Source: Hellea sp965224755
GTDB lineage: Bacteria > Pseudomonadota > Alphaproteobacteria > Caulobacterales > Maricaulaceae
Reading direction: 5' to 3'
Assembly (NCBI GenBank): GCA_965224755.1
Contig: OZ245061.1
Coordinates: forward strand, 1,240,001 to 1,304,000
Length of the DNA stretch: 64,000 bases
A model generated the notes under the pieces. That model did not search any database. It was not told where the DNA came from and saw only the letters and a list, made by a program, of their open reading frames with translations. Shown here piece after piece: positions 54,259 through 62,501 of the stretch (positions are counted from its first letter, which is position 1; every line of letters starts with the position of its first letter). The position numbers and the translations under genes were made by a program.

Positions 54259-55375
54259 GAACAATTACATAGCGCTCGGATTGATGAGCGGCACCTCGCT
54301 GGACGGGGTGGATGCGGCTTTTCTTGAAACCGATGGCGAGCGGATTATTCGGCTGGGGCCGAGCTTGTGTCTGGACTATTCGGTTGAGGATCGCACAACG
54401 CTGCAAGCGGCGACGCAGGCGGCTCTGCGCTGGAGATTTGCCGGGCCGAGGCCCAATAGTTTTGCTGCCGCCGAAGCGGTCATCCACAAAACTCATGTGA
54501 AGGCGGCGCAATCTCTATGCGCGGCTCACAGTGAATGGGCGAAGGGCTTGGCGATGATTGGTTTTCACGGCCAGACAGTTCTGCACCATCCGCCCAAAGC
54601 CCCTATGAAGGGGCAAACCCTGCAATTAGGGGATGGGGAGCGCTTGGCGCAGGCTTTGGGCAAGCCCGTTTTTTTTGATTTCCGCAGCGCTGATATGGCG
54701 ACGGGCGGGCAGGGCGCGCCTCTAGCGCCGATTTATCATCTGGCATTGGTAAATTATTCCAAATTGGATTGCCCCACAGCCGTGCTCAATATTGGCGGGG
54801 TCGGCAATGTGACTTTGGTAACTAAAGATAACCGTATCATCGCGTCCGATACCGGGCCGGGAAACGGGCCGCTGGATATCTGGATGGAAAAGAACGGCAT
54901 GGGGGCGTTTGATCCGGACGGGAAATATGCCGCTGCCGGCACGCCGAATTTTCATTTGGCACGTCAATGGCTGGATAAGGCGTTTTTTCAGCGCCCCGCC
55001 CCGCGCTCTGCCGACCGCTATGATTTTGATATTATCAACGATATGGACGACCTCTCATTGGAAGACGGGGCTGCGACGCTCGCGGCTTTCACAACATTGG
55101 CGGCGGTCTATACCCTCAATGATATGAGAGAAAAACCGCGCTCGCTGATCGTCTGCGGCGGCGGGCGGCATAATAAAGCCATGATGTGGATGCTGCGCGA
55201 GCATTTGGAAGCAAAGGTTAAAACCGCCGAAGAGGTCGGCTGGAACTCGGACGCGATAGAGGCGCAGGCTTTCGCGTTTCTAGCGGCGCGGTCAAAATGG
55301 AAGCTGCCAATTTCCTTTCCCGCGACAACAGGCGTGCCCAAACCGATGACAGGCGGGCGGCTGGCTGAGCCATAA
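54251..55375 (+). CDS. anmK: Anhydro-N-acetylmuramic acid kinase
   Basis: AnmK hydrolyses and phosphorylates 1,6-anhydroMurNAc to MurNAc-6-P in peptidoglycan recycling. The N-terminal GLMSGTSLDGVDAAF loop, IGFHGQTV and the DTGPGNGPLD segment are diagnostic. At 374 residues it matches the family. It starts inside the orphan HEXXH gene and is followed by an intergenic repeat and an M1 peptidase. Confidence 0.95.
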   Translation: MNRNNYIALGLMSGTSLDGVDAAFLETDGERIIRLGPSLCLDYSVEDRTTLQAATQAALRWRFAGPRPNSFAAAEAVIHKTHVKAAQSLCAAHSEWAKGLAMIGFHGQTVLHHPPKAPMKGQTLQLGDGERLAQALGKPVFFDFRSADMATGGQGAPLAPIYHLALVNYSKLDCPTAVLNIGGVGNVTLVTKDNRIIASDTGPGNGPLDIWMEKNGMGAFDPDGKYAAAGTPNFHLARQWLDKAFFQRPAPRSADRYDFDIINDMDDLSLEDGAATLAAFTTLAAVYTLNDMREKPRSLIVCGGGRHNKAMMWMLREHLEAKVKTAEEVGWNSDAIEAQAFAFLAARSKWKLPISFPATTGVPKPMTGGRLAEP

Positions 55376-55437
55376 CTCGCTCCCCCTCCGAGCGCTTCGC
55401 GCCCACCTCCCTGTGAACGGAGGAGGGAGTAAGTGCC
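55376..55437. repeat. Intergenic inverted repeat before the M1 peptidase gene
   Basis: CTCCCCCTCC (55381-55390) and GGAGGAGGGAG (55420-55430) are inverted copies around GAGCGCTTCGCGC, a short palindrome. The element resembles the CCCTCTCCC-type repeat at 62890-63043. It is in the leader or spacer of the M1 gene. Confidence 0.65.
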
Positions 55438-55484
55438 TTGTTGAATGGATAGCCTTATTGTAATCAACCTAAAAAGGAGTCCGC

Positions 55485-57416
55485 ATGACCAATCTTAAAC
55501 CTGCCATTTTCAGCCTCTTTGCCGTTGCCGCTCTTGCCGCTTGCGGCAATCCCGAAACACCGAAGCCTGACACAGGGGTTACCAAAGTTGAAACGCCCGC
55601 TATTCAAAAAGATAAGAGGGCCATCATCAAAGATGATAAATTCACTTATGCTAATTATGACGAGGTGCGCCTCACTCATATTGATCTGAATCTGGATGTG
55701 AATTTTGAGGCCAAGGTTTTGGACGGGATTGCGACGCTGGATTTTGAACGGGTCAAAGAAGATGCTGATGTGCTTGTACTCGACACCAAAGATTTGCTGA
55801 TTAAATCCGTGCGCCTCTTTGCCGGCGGCGAGGCCGAAGCGCCGACCGATTATGTTATGGGCGAAGCTGATAAGATGATGGGCGAAAAATTGACCATCCC
55901 GCTAACGGAGAAAACGGATCAAGTTCTGATTTCCTACCGCACATCGCCCAAAGCCGAGGGGCTGCAATGGCTCTCGCCTGCGCAAACCGCCGGGAAAAAG
56001 AAGCCCTACCTCTTCTCGCAAGCTCAAGCGATTAATGCCCGCACTATCGCGCCGCTGCAAGATACGCCCGCTGTGCGCCTGACCTATAGCGCGACTTTGC
56101 GCGTGCCGGAGGGCTTGCGCCCATTGATGAGTGCGTCTCAGGGAGAGAAAGACGAGAACGGCGAATATCATTTCGATATGCCGCAACCCATCCCGTCCTA
56201 CCTGATTGCCATTGCCGTCGGGGATATAAAATTCAAGGCGATTAACGACCATATCGGCGTCTATGCCGAAGAGTATATTTTGGAGGCATCCGCCGAAGAG
56301 TTTTCCGAAACTCCGCTGATGGAAGCCTCTAATGCCAAATTTTACGGCCCTTATCGTTGGGGGCGGTATGATCTTATCGTCCTGCCGCCGAGCTTTCCCT
56401 TTGGCGGCATGGAAAACCCGCGCCTCTCCTTTATGACGCCGACTTTGATTGCGGGCGATAAAAGCCTGACCAATGTCGTCGCCCATGAACTCGCTCATAG
56501 CTGGTCGGGTAATCTCGTCACCAATTCAAGCTGGCGCGATGCGTGGCTGAATGAAGGCTTTACCTCCTATGTCGAAAACCGGGTAATGGAAGATCTCTAC
56601 GGCGAGCGCCGCGCCGTGATGGAGCAGGCTCTAAGCTTGAGTGACTTAAAGCGCGATATTGCCGGGGCCAAGCGGCCTGAACTGACCCAGCTTAAACTCC
56701 CGGCTGATCTCGCCCATCCCGATGACGCCTTTACGCAGGTCGCCTATGTCAAAGGGCAGTTTTTCTTGATGTTCCTCGAAGAACGGTTTGGCCGCGAGAA
56801 ATTTGATGTATTCCTAAAATCTTGGTTTAATGACTATGCCTTTCAAAGCGTGACGACGGAAGATTTCATCAAATACCTCCATGACAAGTTACATGTTGAT
56901 AATCCGGACGCGCTGACTAAGGCCGAGCTTCAAGAGTGGGTTTATCAACCCGGCTTGCCGGAGACAGCGAAAAACCCGCAATCGGATGCTTTTGCCATGG
57001 TCGAAGATCGTGCAGGCTATTGGCTGGACGGCAAGCAGCCTATTGTAACGCTGAAAGGCGTTGCTAAACGCTGGTCAACCCATGAATGGCTACATTTTCT
57101 CAATGGCTTACCCGAAGATCTGTCACAAGCCCAATTCGCAGAACTGGATAAGGCCTTCGGCCTGACGGGGACGCAAAATGCTGAAACCGCTTTCGCGTGG
57201 TATATGCAGGCGATCAAAGGCGGCTATGAGCCCGCATTTGCTGAGCTTGATAAGTTTCTGATGAGTGTCGGGCGCGGTAAATTCATTTACCGGCTCTACG
57301 GCGCGCTAAATGACAATGGCAAGGCCGATTGGGCGAAAGAGGTCTATGCGCGAGCAAGGCCGGGCTATCATCCCATCGCGCAGCGCCGGATTGATGATAT
57401 TTTAGCGGCGGAATAG
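55485..57416 (+). CDS. M1-family aminopeptidase lipoprotein (LTA4-hydrolase-like)
   Basis: This 643-residue zinc aminopeptidase has a lipoprotein signal with Cys20 (LAAC). The exopeptidase motif is GGMENP (about 307-312), the zinc motif HELAHSW starts at 334, and the distal ligand is Glu357 in LNEGFT. The C-terminal helical domain and the size match the leukotriene-A4-hydrolase-like bacterial subfamily. It is probably anchored in the envelope and trims periplasmic peptides. AAAGGAG precedes the ATG. Confidence 0.93.
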   Translation: MTNLKPAIFSLFAVAALAACGNPETPKPDTGVTKVETPAIQKDKRAIIKDDKFTYANYDEVRLTHIDLNLDVNFEAKVLDGIATLDFERVKEDADVLVLDTKDLLIKSVRLFAGGEAEAPTDYVMGEADKMMGEKLTIPLTEKTDQVLISYRTSPKAEGLQWLSPAQTAGKKKPYLFSQAQAINARTIAPLQDTPAVRLTYSATLRVPEGLRPLMSASQGEKDENGEYHFDMPQPIPSYLIAIAVGDIKFKAINDHIGVYAEEYILEASAEEFSETPLMEASNAKFYGPYRWGRYDLIVLPPSFPFGGMENPRLSFMTPTLIAGDKSLTNVVAHELAHSWSGNLVTNSSWRDAWLNEGFTSYVENRVMEDLYGERRAVMEQALSLSDLKRDIAGAKRPELTQLKLPADLAHPDDAFTQVAYVKGQFFLMFLEERFGREKFDVFLKSWFNDYAFQSVTTEDFIKYLHDKLHVDNPDALTKAELQEWVYQPGLPETAKNPQSDAFAMVEDRAGYWLDGKQPIVTLKGVAKRWSTHEWLHFLNGLPEDLSQAQFAELDKAFGLTGTQNAETAFAWYMQAIKGGYEPAFAELDKFLMSVGRGKFIYRLYGALNDNGKADWAKEVYARARPGYHPIAQRRIDDILAAE

Positions 57417-57456
57417 GTTGCTCTCATTTCCCTGTTCCCGGCCTTGAGCCTAGTCG

Positions 57457-58134
57457 CTACTCAATCAGCTTGGGTTCTCTTGGCGGTGAATATTTCGCCT
57501 CTAGAGTCCCGTCGAGATAGTCTTCGATCACTTCCAGAGTTTCTTCGAGATGATCGGTATAGAAATGGTCAGCCCCCTCGATACGGTGGGTGTAAACTTT
57601 ATGGCCTTTTTGCACGCGAATATTATCAACCACGCGGTCTACATCATCCGCCGGAACAACCGGGTCTTCTGAACCATATGTCACTAAGCCCGAAGCCGGG
57701 CAGGGCGCGAGGAAAGCAAAATCATAAGTATTGGTCGGCAGGGACATGGAGATAAAACCGGCTACTTCGGGGCGGCGCATCAAAAGCTGCATGCCAATCC
57801 ACGCGCCGAATGAATATCCAGAGACCCAAGTAAAAGGCGCATTCTGGTTAAAGCTTTGCATGTAGTCGAGCGCGTATGCGGCGTCTTGTAATTCGCCCTG
57901 GCCATTATCGTAACTGCCGATCGACCTGCCAACACCGCGAAAATTAAAGCGCAGAACTGAAAAGCCGCGGCGCTTATATTGTTCATACATCGCCACAGGA
58001 ATACGGTGATCCATATGGCCGCCGGCTTTGGGGTGCGGGGACAGGATCAATGCGCAGGGCGCTTGCGGGTCATCGGAGGGATGATAACGGCCTTCGAGAC
58101 GGCCATCCGGCCCATTAAAAATGACTTCTGGCAT
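57457..58134 (-). CDS. Alpha/beta hydrolase (COG2945-like)
   Basis: This 225-residue hydrolase of the CocE/esterase-like COG2945 group has its nucleophile Ser108 in GYSFG, the acid near Asp157 (GSEDPV) and His190 (GADHF). The substrate is unknown. It is divergent from the iscR operon and shares with it the region that contains the candidate IscR site. Confidence 0.87.
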   Translation of the reverse strand: MPEVIFNGPDGRLEGRYHPSDDPQAPCALILSPHPKAGGHMDHRIPVAMYEQYKRRGFSVLRFNFRGVGRSIGSYDNGQGELQDAAYALDYMQSFNQNAPFTWVSGYSFGAWIGMQLLMRRPEVAGFISMSLPTNTYDFAFLAPCPASGLVTYGSEDPVVPADDVDRVVDNIRVQKGHKVYTHRIEGADHFYTDHLEETLEVIEDYLDGTLEAKYSPPREPKLIE

Positions 58135-58192
58135 AAATGCCCCTTAAACAGTTTTGCGCGGCCTATTTTGTCGCATATGGCGCGCAGACTTA

Positions 58193-58217
58193 ATCTTGAC
58201 TAAATTGGTTGGAATAC
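58193..58217 (+). promoter_or_regulatory. Candidate IscR-type site overlapping the iscR promoter
   Basis: The stretch CTTGACTAAATTGGTTGGAA (58195-58214) closely resembles the left half and centre of the type-1 IscR motif (YYGACT-RWWWY-RGT). TTGACT at 58196-58201 also serves as a plausible -35 box, with TACATC at 58219-58224 as a -10 at 17-base spacing. Binding of Fe-S-loaded IscR here would block the operon, as in E. coli. This is inference from the match. Confidence 0.55.
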
Positions 58218-58310
58218 TTACATCGCATCCCTGATTAGCTATTTGGAGCGGCCTTTAACAAGGCTTGTCCCAAAAAGCGAGAAAAACCTTCATAGAAAGG
58301 GACGAAAGAG

Positions 58311-58745
58311 GTGAAATTAACGGCAAAAGGACGCTATGCGGTGATGGCCGTGGCCGATATGGCTGCGCAAGGCCAAAATGTGCGCTCCTCTCTTACCGAC
58401 ATTTCCCGCCGCCAAGGTATTTCGCTTGCCTTTTTAGAGCAGCTTTTCGCAAAATTACGCCGCGCTGGCCTTGTTGATAGTCACAGGGGGGCGCTGGGCG
58501 GTTATGTGCTGGCCCAATCTGCCGCCGACATGACGCTGGATAAGATTATTTTCGCCGTTGATGAAGATATCAAAGCCCATGGCTGTTCGCCGGAGACGAA
58601 AATCTCCTGCACAGGCGGATCCGATAAATGCCTGACCCATAATCTCTGGGGCGCACTAGAAGACCATATTGAGGGCTTTCTTGCCTCTGTCACGGTGCAA
58701 GATGTTATTGATGAGCGCTTGCCCGCTTTGGAGGCGGCGCAATGA
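58311..58745 (+). CDS. iscR: Rrf2-family regulator IscR
   Basis: IscR senses the Fe-S status of the cell through its own 2Fe-2S cluster and controls isc/suf genes. The 144-residue protein has an N-terminal winged helix (MKLTAKGRYAVMAVADMA) and three cluster cysteines, Cys92, Cys100 and Cys107, with His110 in the fourth position, spaced slightly wider than in E. coli. The start is a GTG after GAAAGAG. It overlaps the desulfurase gene by 4 bases and heads the suf operon. Confidence 0.93.
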   Translation: MKLTAKGRYAVMAVADMAAQGQNVRSSLTDISRRQGISLAFLEQLFAKLRRAGLVDSHRGALGGYVLAQSAADMTLDKIIFAVDEDIKAHGCSPETKISCTGGSDKCLTHNLWGALEDHIEGFLASVTVQDVIDERLPALEAAQ

Positions 58746-59929
58746 GCCGCATTTATCTCGATCATAACGCCACAAGCCCCGCTCGCCCCGAAGTGATTAA
58801 AGCTTCGGCCCATGCCATGACGGTAGCTGGTAATCCGTCCGCCCAACATGGTGATGGCCGCGCCGCCAATAAGCTGATCTCGGACGCCCGCGAAGCTGTT
58901 GGCCTCGCCATGGGTGTTTGTGCGCAGGATATTATTTTTAACGGCGGCGGCACGGAGGGCGATAATACAGCCGTTCATTCAGCCGTTAAGGCAGGCTGTA
59001 AGCGCCTGCTGATTTCGGCTATGGATCATCCGGCGACGATATTGGCAGCAGAAAGCTATGACGCGGCCGTGGAGATTATACCAGCCGATGAAAACGGCGT
59101 TAGCGATATGGCGTGGCTTAAGGACAAATTATCCAATTGGGACGCGGCTGATGGACGGCCATTTGTGTCTATGGTTGCGGTCAATAGCGAGACAGGCGTT
59201 ATTCAGCCTTGCGAAGAGGCAACTGACCTCGTGCATGAGGCAGGCGGGCTTATCTTGGTCGATGCCGTGCAAGCGCTTGGCAAGCTCCCAATGACTTACC
59301 TTGCGGATTACATCTCTGTTTCGGCGCATAAAATCGGCGGCCCTCAAGGCGTTGGGGCGCTCTATGTTGCGCCTAGTGCGCCTTATACGCCGCTGCTGAC
59401 AGGCGGAGGGCAGGAACGCCGCCGCCGCGCCGGCACCATGAATGTTGCCGGGATAGCAGGATTTGGCGCGGCTGTGTCGGCGATGGGTGATCTGGGCCAT
59501 ACAGGCGCGATACGCGGCGCGATTGAGGCGGGCCTCAAAGCGATGGAAGCTGATCTCGTAATATTTGGCGAAGGCGCAGAACGCTTGCCCAATACCAGTT
59601 TCTTTGCCCTGCCCGATGCCAGTTCCATGACCCTGATGATGGCGCTTGATTTGGAAGGCATATCTGTTTCCACAGGCACGGCCTGTTCATCCGGTAAGGT
59701 CGGTGCGAGCCGCGCCATTACCGCGATGGGTCTCGGAGACAAAGCCCCAAAGGGCGCGATAAGAGTTAGCCTTGGCCATTCCAGCACAGCGGATGATGCA
59801 GAAAAGTTTTTGACTGCTTGGGCGAAGATACGCCGCAAAGCCCCTATTTTTAATACCGTTCATTCCCGCGAAGGCGGGAACCCAGTATTAACAGCCGCTT
59901 CAACTGGGTCCCCGCCTTCGCGGGGATGA
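58742..59929 (+). CDS. Class I cysteine desulfurase (IscS/NifS-like) with repeat-derived C-terminus
   Basis: The PLP enzyme releases sulphur from cysteine for Fe-S assembly. The PLP lysine is Lys197 in VSAHKIGGPQG and the catalytic cysteine Cys315 in STGTACSSGKVGAS, the class I (NifS/IscS) arrangement. The reading frame continues into a palindromic repeat from about residue 373, so the last 22-24 residues (SREGGNP ... GSPPSRG) are repeat-encoded and have no counterpart in the family. The core ends where IscS-type proteins normally end. The gene overlaps iscR by 4 bases; sufB starts 12 bases after the stop. Confidence 0.94.
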   Translation: MSRIYLDHNATSPARPEVIKASAHAMTVAGNPSAQHGDGRAANKLISDAREAVGLAMGVCAQDIIFNGGGTEGDNTAVHSAVKAGCKRLLISAMDHPATILAAESYDAAVEIIPADENGVSDMAWLKDKLSNWDAADGRPFVSMVAVNSETGVIQPCEEATDLVHEAGGLILVDAVQALGKLPMTYLADYISVSAHKIGGPQGVGALYVAPSAPYTPLLTGGGQERRRRAGTMNVAGIAGFGAAVSAMGDLGHTGAIRGAIEAGLKAMEADLVIFGEGAERLPNTSFFALPDASSMTLMMALDLEGISVSTGTACSSGKVGASRAITAMGLGDKAPKGAIRVSLGHSSTADDAEKFLTAWAKIRRKAPIFNTVHSREGGNPVLTAASTGSPPSRG

Positions 59930-59930
59930 T
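59861..59930. repeat. Palindromic repeat copy inside the desulfurase 3' end
   Basis: The left arm CATTCCCGCGAAGGCGGGAA plus CCCAGT and the right arm ACTGGGT plus CCCCGCCTTCGCGGGGATGAT are near-perfect inverted copies around a 13-base loop. It carries the desulfurase stop codon (TGA at 59927) in its last bases and ends 12 bases before the sufB ATG. Confidence 0.93.
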
Positions 59931-59941
59931 TGGATTTTATA

Positions 59942-61444
59942 ATGAGTGAAAACGTAAAAATCGCAAAAGAGTCTATCGACGAGGGCACCGTCGAGGGTGT
60001 TCGCTCGCTTGAGGCAGATAAATATAAATATGGCTTTGATAGCGATATCGAGCAGGAATTTGCGCCTAAGGGCCTGAACGAGGATATTGTCCGCTTTATC
60101 TCTGCCAAAAAGAAAGAGCCGCAATGGTTGCTCGACTGGCGGCTCGAAGCTTATGCGCGGTGGCTGACCCTCGAAGAGCCGACATGGGCGATGGTTGATT
60201 ATCCCAAGATTGATTTTCAGGATGCCTATTATTACGCCGCGCCGAAATCCGATGATGACAAGCCGAAATCTTTGGATGAAATTGATCCCGAAATCCTCGC
60301 AATCTATGAAAAATTAGGCATTTCCCTAAAAGAACAAGAAGTCCTTGCGGGCGTTAAAGGTGCGCCGCGCGTCGCCGTAGATGCTGTGCTCGATAGCGTC
60401 TCTGTCGTCACGACTTTCAAGAAAGAATTGGCCGAGAAAGGCGTGATTTTCTGTTCTTTTTCCGAGGCCGTTATCGAGCACCCTGAATTGGTGCGAAAAT
60501 ATATGGGCTCGGTCGTTCCGCTGACGGATAATTACTACGCCACGCTCAATAATGCCGTTTTCTCGGATGGCAGCTTTGTTTACATCCCGCCGGGTGTGCG
60601 CTGCCCGATGGAACTCTCGACCTATTTCCGTATGAACGCGCAGGGCACGGGCCAGTTTGAGCGCACGCTGATTATCGCCGATAAAGGCTCTTATGTCTCC
60701 TATCTCGAAGGCTGCACCGCCCCGATGCGCGACGAAAACCAGCTCCACGCCGCGATTGTCGAAATCATTATCCACGAAGACGCCGAAGTGAAATATTCCA
60801 CCGTGCAAAACTGGTGGCCGGGCGATAGCGAAGGCAAAGGTGGGGTCTATAATTTTGTTACTAAACGCGCCGATTGCCGGGGCGATAATGCGAAAGTGAG
60901 TTGGACGCAGGTCGAGACGGGCTCCGCCGTGACTTGGAAATACCCTAGCTGTATTTTGCGCGGCGATAATAGTCAGGGCGAGTTTTATTCCATCGCCATT
61001 ACCAATGGTCATCAGCAAGCCGATACCGGCACCAAAATGATCCATTTGGGCAAGAATACGAAATCGCGCGTTATCTCCAAGGGCATCAGCGCGGGCAAAT
61101 CCAATTCGACTTATCGCGGGCTGGTTAGCGCCCATAAAAAGGCTGTCGGCGCACGCAATTTCACGCAATGCGATAGCCTGCTCATCGGCGATCAATGCGG
61201 TGCCCATACCGTGCCTTATATCGAGAGCAATACCCCGACCGCGCAATTTGAACATGAGGCGACGACGAGCAAACTTTCCGAAGATCAACTGTTTTATTGC
61301 CGCCAGCGCGGGCTTAGCGAAGAAGATGCCGTTGCGCTATTAGTGAATGGGTTCTGCCGCGATGTGCTGCAGGAATTGCCGATGGAATTTGCCGTTGAAG
61401 CGCAGAAGCTTGTGGCGATTTCACTTGAGGGGAGTGTGGGATGA
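59942..61444 (+). CDS. sufB: Fe-S cluster assembly scaffold SufB
   Basis: SufB is the scaffold of the SufBCD complex on which clusters form. The 500-residue protein shows the family's beta-helix core, with EGCTAPMRDENQLHAA, VQNWWPGDSEGKGGVYNFVTKR and C-terminal segments such as SLLIGDQCGAHTVPY and SEDQLFYCRQRGL. The ATG at 59942 is used; the TTG at 59930 is also in frame. GGGGATGA in the repeat is the only upstream ribosome-like sequence. The stop overlaps the next ATG (ATGA). Confidence 0.97.
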   Translation: MSENVKIAKESIDEGTVEGVRSLEADKYKYGFDSDIEQEFAPKGLNEDIVRFISAKKKEPQWLLDWRLEAYARWLTLEEPTWAMVDYPKIDFQDAYYYAAPKSDDDKPKSLDEIDPEILAIYEKLGISLKEQEVLAGVKGAPRVAVDAVLDSVSVVTTFKKELAEKGVIFCSFSEAVIEHPELVRKYMGSVVPLTDNYYATLNNAVFSDGSFVYIPPGVRCPMELSTYFRMNAQGTGQFERTLIIADKGSYVSYLEGCTAPMRDENQLHAAIVEIIIHEDAEVKYSTVQNWWPGDSEGKGGVYNFVTKRADCRGDNAKVSWTQVETGSAVTWKYPSCILRGDNSQGEFYSIAITNGHQQADTGTKMIHLGKNTKSRVISKGISAGKSNSTYRGLVSAHKKAVGARNFTQCDSLLIGDQCGAHTVPYIESNTPTAQFEHEATTSKLSEDQLFYCRQRGLSEEDAVALLVNGFCRDVLQELPMEFAVEAQKLVAISLEGSVG

Positions 61445-61983
61445 TACCTGTTTTTAAATACCATTCATCCCCGCGCAGGCGGGGACCCAGTTTTAACCCC
61501 CGTTCCATCTGGGTTCCCGCCTTCGCGGGAATGATGGGGGTGTTTTTATTAAGTGCTTGCGATTCTAAGAGTATGGAAAAAGCTTCTGATATAGCCCTTA
61601 TAAAATCACCAACCCCGCCAACACCTCCCAAAACCCGCACCGTCGATGACATCGACTTCGCTGCTTTTTCCAAAGACCTCGCCAAATTTACCGGGCTCAA
61701 AGAGGGCCAAGAGCGCTGGAAAGCGGTGGATGCCGTGCGGCTCTATTTCGTGCCCGAAGACGGTTCCATCATCCAGACCGCGCAATCCAGCTTCGATTTA
61801 CCGGACGGTTCCGTGCGGTTGTTTAGCGCCGAAGGCCTCGCGGACGATTCGGTTAAAGCCGAAGAAATCTATCTCATATTTAGCGGCCCGAAAGACGACC
61901 AAAAACTAGCGGCCTACGGTTCGCGCATCAAATGCCACCGCGGCGAAAACACAACGAATTGGCAGAAAACACTCTGCCCATAA
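61441..61983 (+). CDS. Small lipoprotein with repeat-encoded signal peptide
   Basis: This 180-residue unknown protein is coupled to sufB by an ATGA overlap. Residues 8-32 are encoded by a palindromic repeat; they supply the basic n-region (PRRRGPSFNPRS) and the first part of the hydrophobic core, and the native sequence resumes as GVFLLSAC with Cys40 as the lipidation site. Without the repeat the signal peptide would be only about nine residues with no positive charge. The mature domain (about 60-180) is a compact, cysteine-poor fold ending with a conserved-looking C-H-R-G and C-P. I recognise no family. Confidence 0.7.
   Translation: MIPVFKYHSSPRRRGPSFNPRSIWVPAFAGMMGVFLLSACDSKSMEKASDIALIKSPTPPTPPKTRTVDDIDFAAFSKDLAKFTGLKEGQERWKAVDAVRLYFVPEDGSIIQTAQSSFDLPDGSVRLFSAEGLADDSVKAEEIYLIFSGPKDDQKLAAYGSRIKCHRGENTTNWQKTLCP
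61462..61536. repeat. Palindromic repeat copy inside the lipoprotein gene
   Basis: The left arm CATTCATCCCCGCGCAGGCG plus GGGACCCAG and the right arm CTGGGTTCCCGCC plus TTCGCGGGAATGATG are inverted copies. The translated left arm gives SSPRRRGP and the right arm VPAFAGMM. It is in frame with the ATG at 61441. Confidence 0.93.
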
Positions 61984-61995
61984 AAGGAAAATGAA

Positions 61996-62388
61996 ATGAC
62001 TAAGAAACCAACCCGTAAACACGTTAATACAGGCTCGGACTGGGAGACAAAATTCGGCTATTCCCGCGCGGTTGCGCAGGGAGATTTTTGTTTTGTTTCC
62101 GGCACCACCGGCACCAATTACGAAACGGGAAAAATGCCCGAGAAAGCGGCGCAGCAAGCGCGCAACGCCATCACCACAATTGACGGCGCGCTTCGCGCGT
62201 GCGGTTTCGAAATGGGCCATGTCGTGCGCGTGCAATATACCGTGTCTAGCCGAGAGGTCATCGCGCAAATCCAACCTGAGCTACAACGCGCATTTGGCGA
62301 CATTAAACCCGCCGCGACACTGGTTATCGCGGACCTGATTGAAGACACTATGAAAATCGAAATCGAAGTGACAGCGTTCCGTGGGTAA
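61996..62388 (+). CDS. RidA-family enamine/imine deaminase
   Basis: This 130-residue member of the Rid family hydrolyses reactive enamines such as 2-aminoacrylate produced by PLP enzymes. The FVSGTTGTNYETG, IDGALRACG and VVRVQYTVSSRE segments are typical, with a C-terminal IEIEVTAF. It is 12 bases after the lipoprotein gene. Its place in a suf operon alongside a PLP cysteine desulfurase suggests that it protects the desulfurase or neighbours, which is inference. Confidence 0.9.
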   Translation: MTKKPTRKHVNTGSDWETKFGYSRAVAQGDFCFVSGTTGTNYETGKMPEKAAQQARNAITTIDGALRACGFEMGHVVRVQYTVSSREVIAQIQPELQRAFGDIKPAATLVIADLIEDTMKIEIEVTAFRG

Positions 62389-62400
62389 TACTTTTTATAT

Positions 62401-62490
62401 CCATTCATTCCCGCGCAGGCGGGAACCCATCACCCGTTTTCTCTGCAGGTGATAGGTTTGGAGATGGGTCCCCGCCTACGCGGGGATGAA
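62401..62490. repeat. Palindromic repeat copy between ridA-like and cupin genes
   Basis: The left arm CATTCATTCCCGCGCAGGCG plus GGAACCCAT and the right arm ATGGGTCCCCGCC plus TACGCGGGGATGAA are inverted copies. An inner pair ATCACC/GGTGAT extends the hairpin. The cupin ribosome site GGAGG begins two bases after its right end. Confidence 0.93.
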
Positions 62491-62501
62491 CGGAGGTTTA
62501 A

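Noticed and set aside
60326..61288. Minus-strand frame opposite sufB
   Set aside because: Shadow of a highly conserved gene; no supporting ribosome site.
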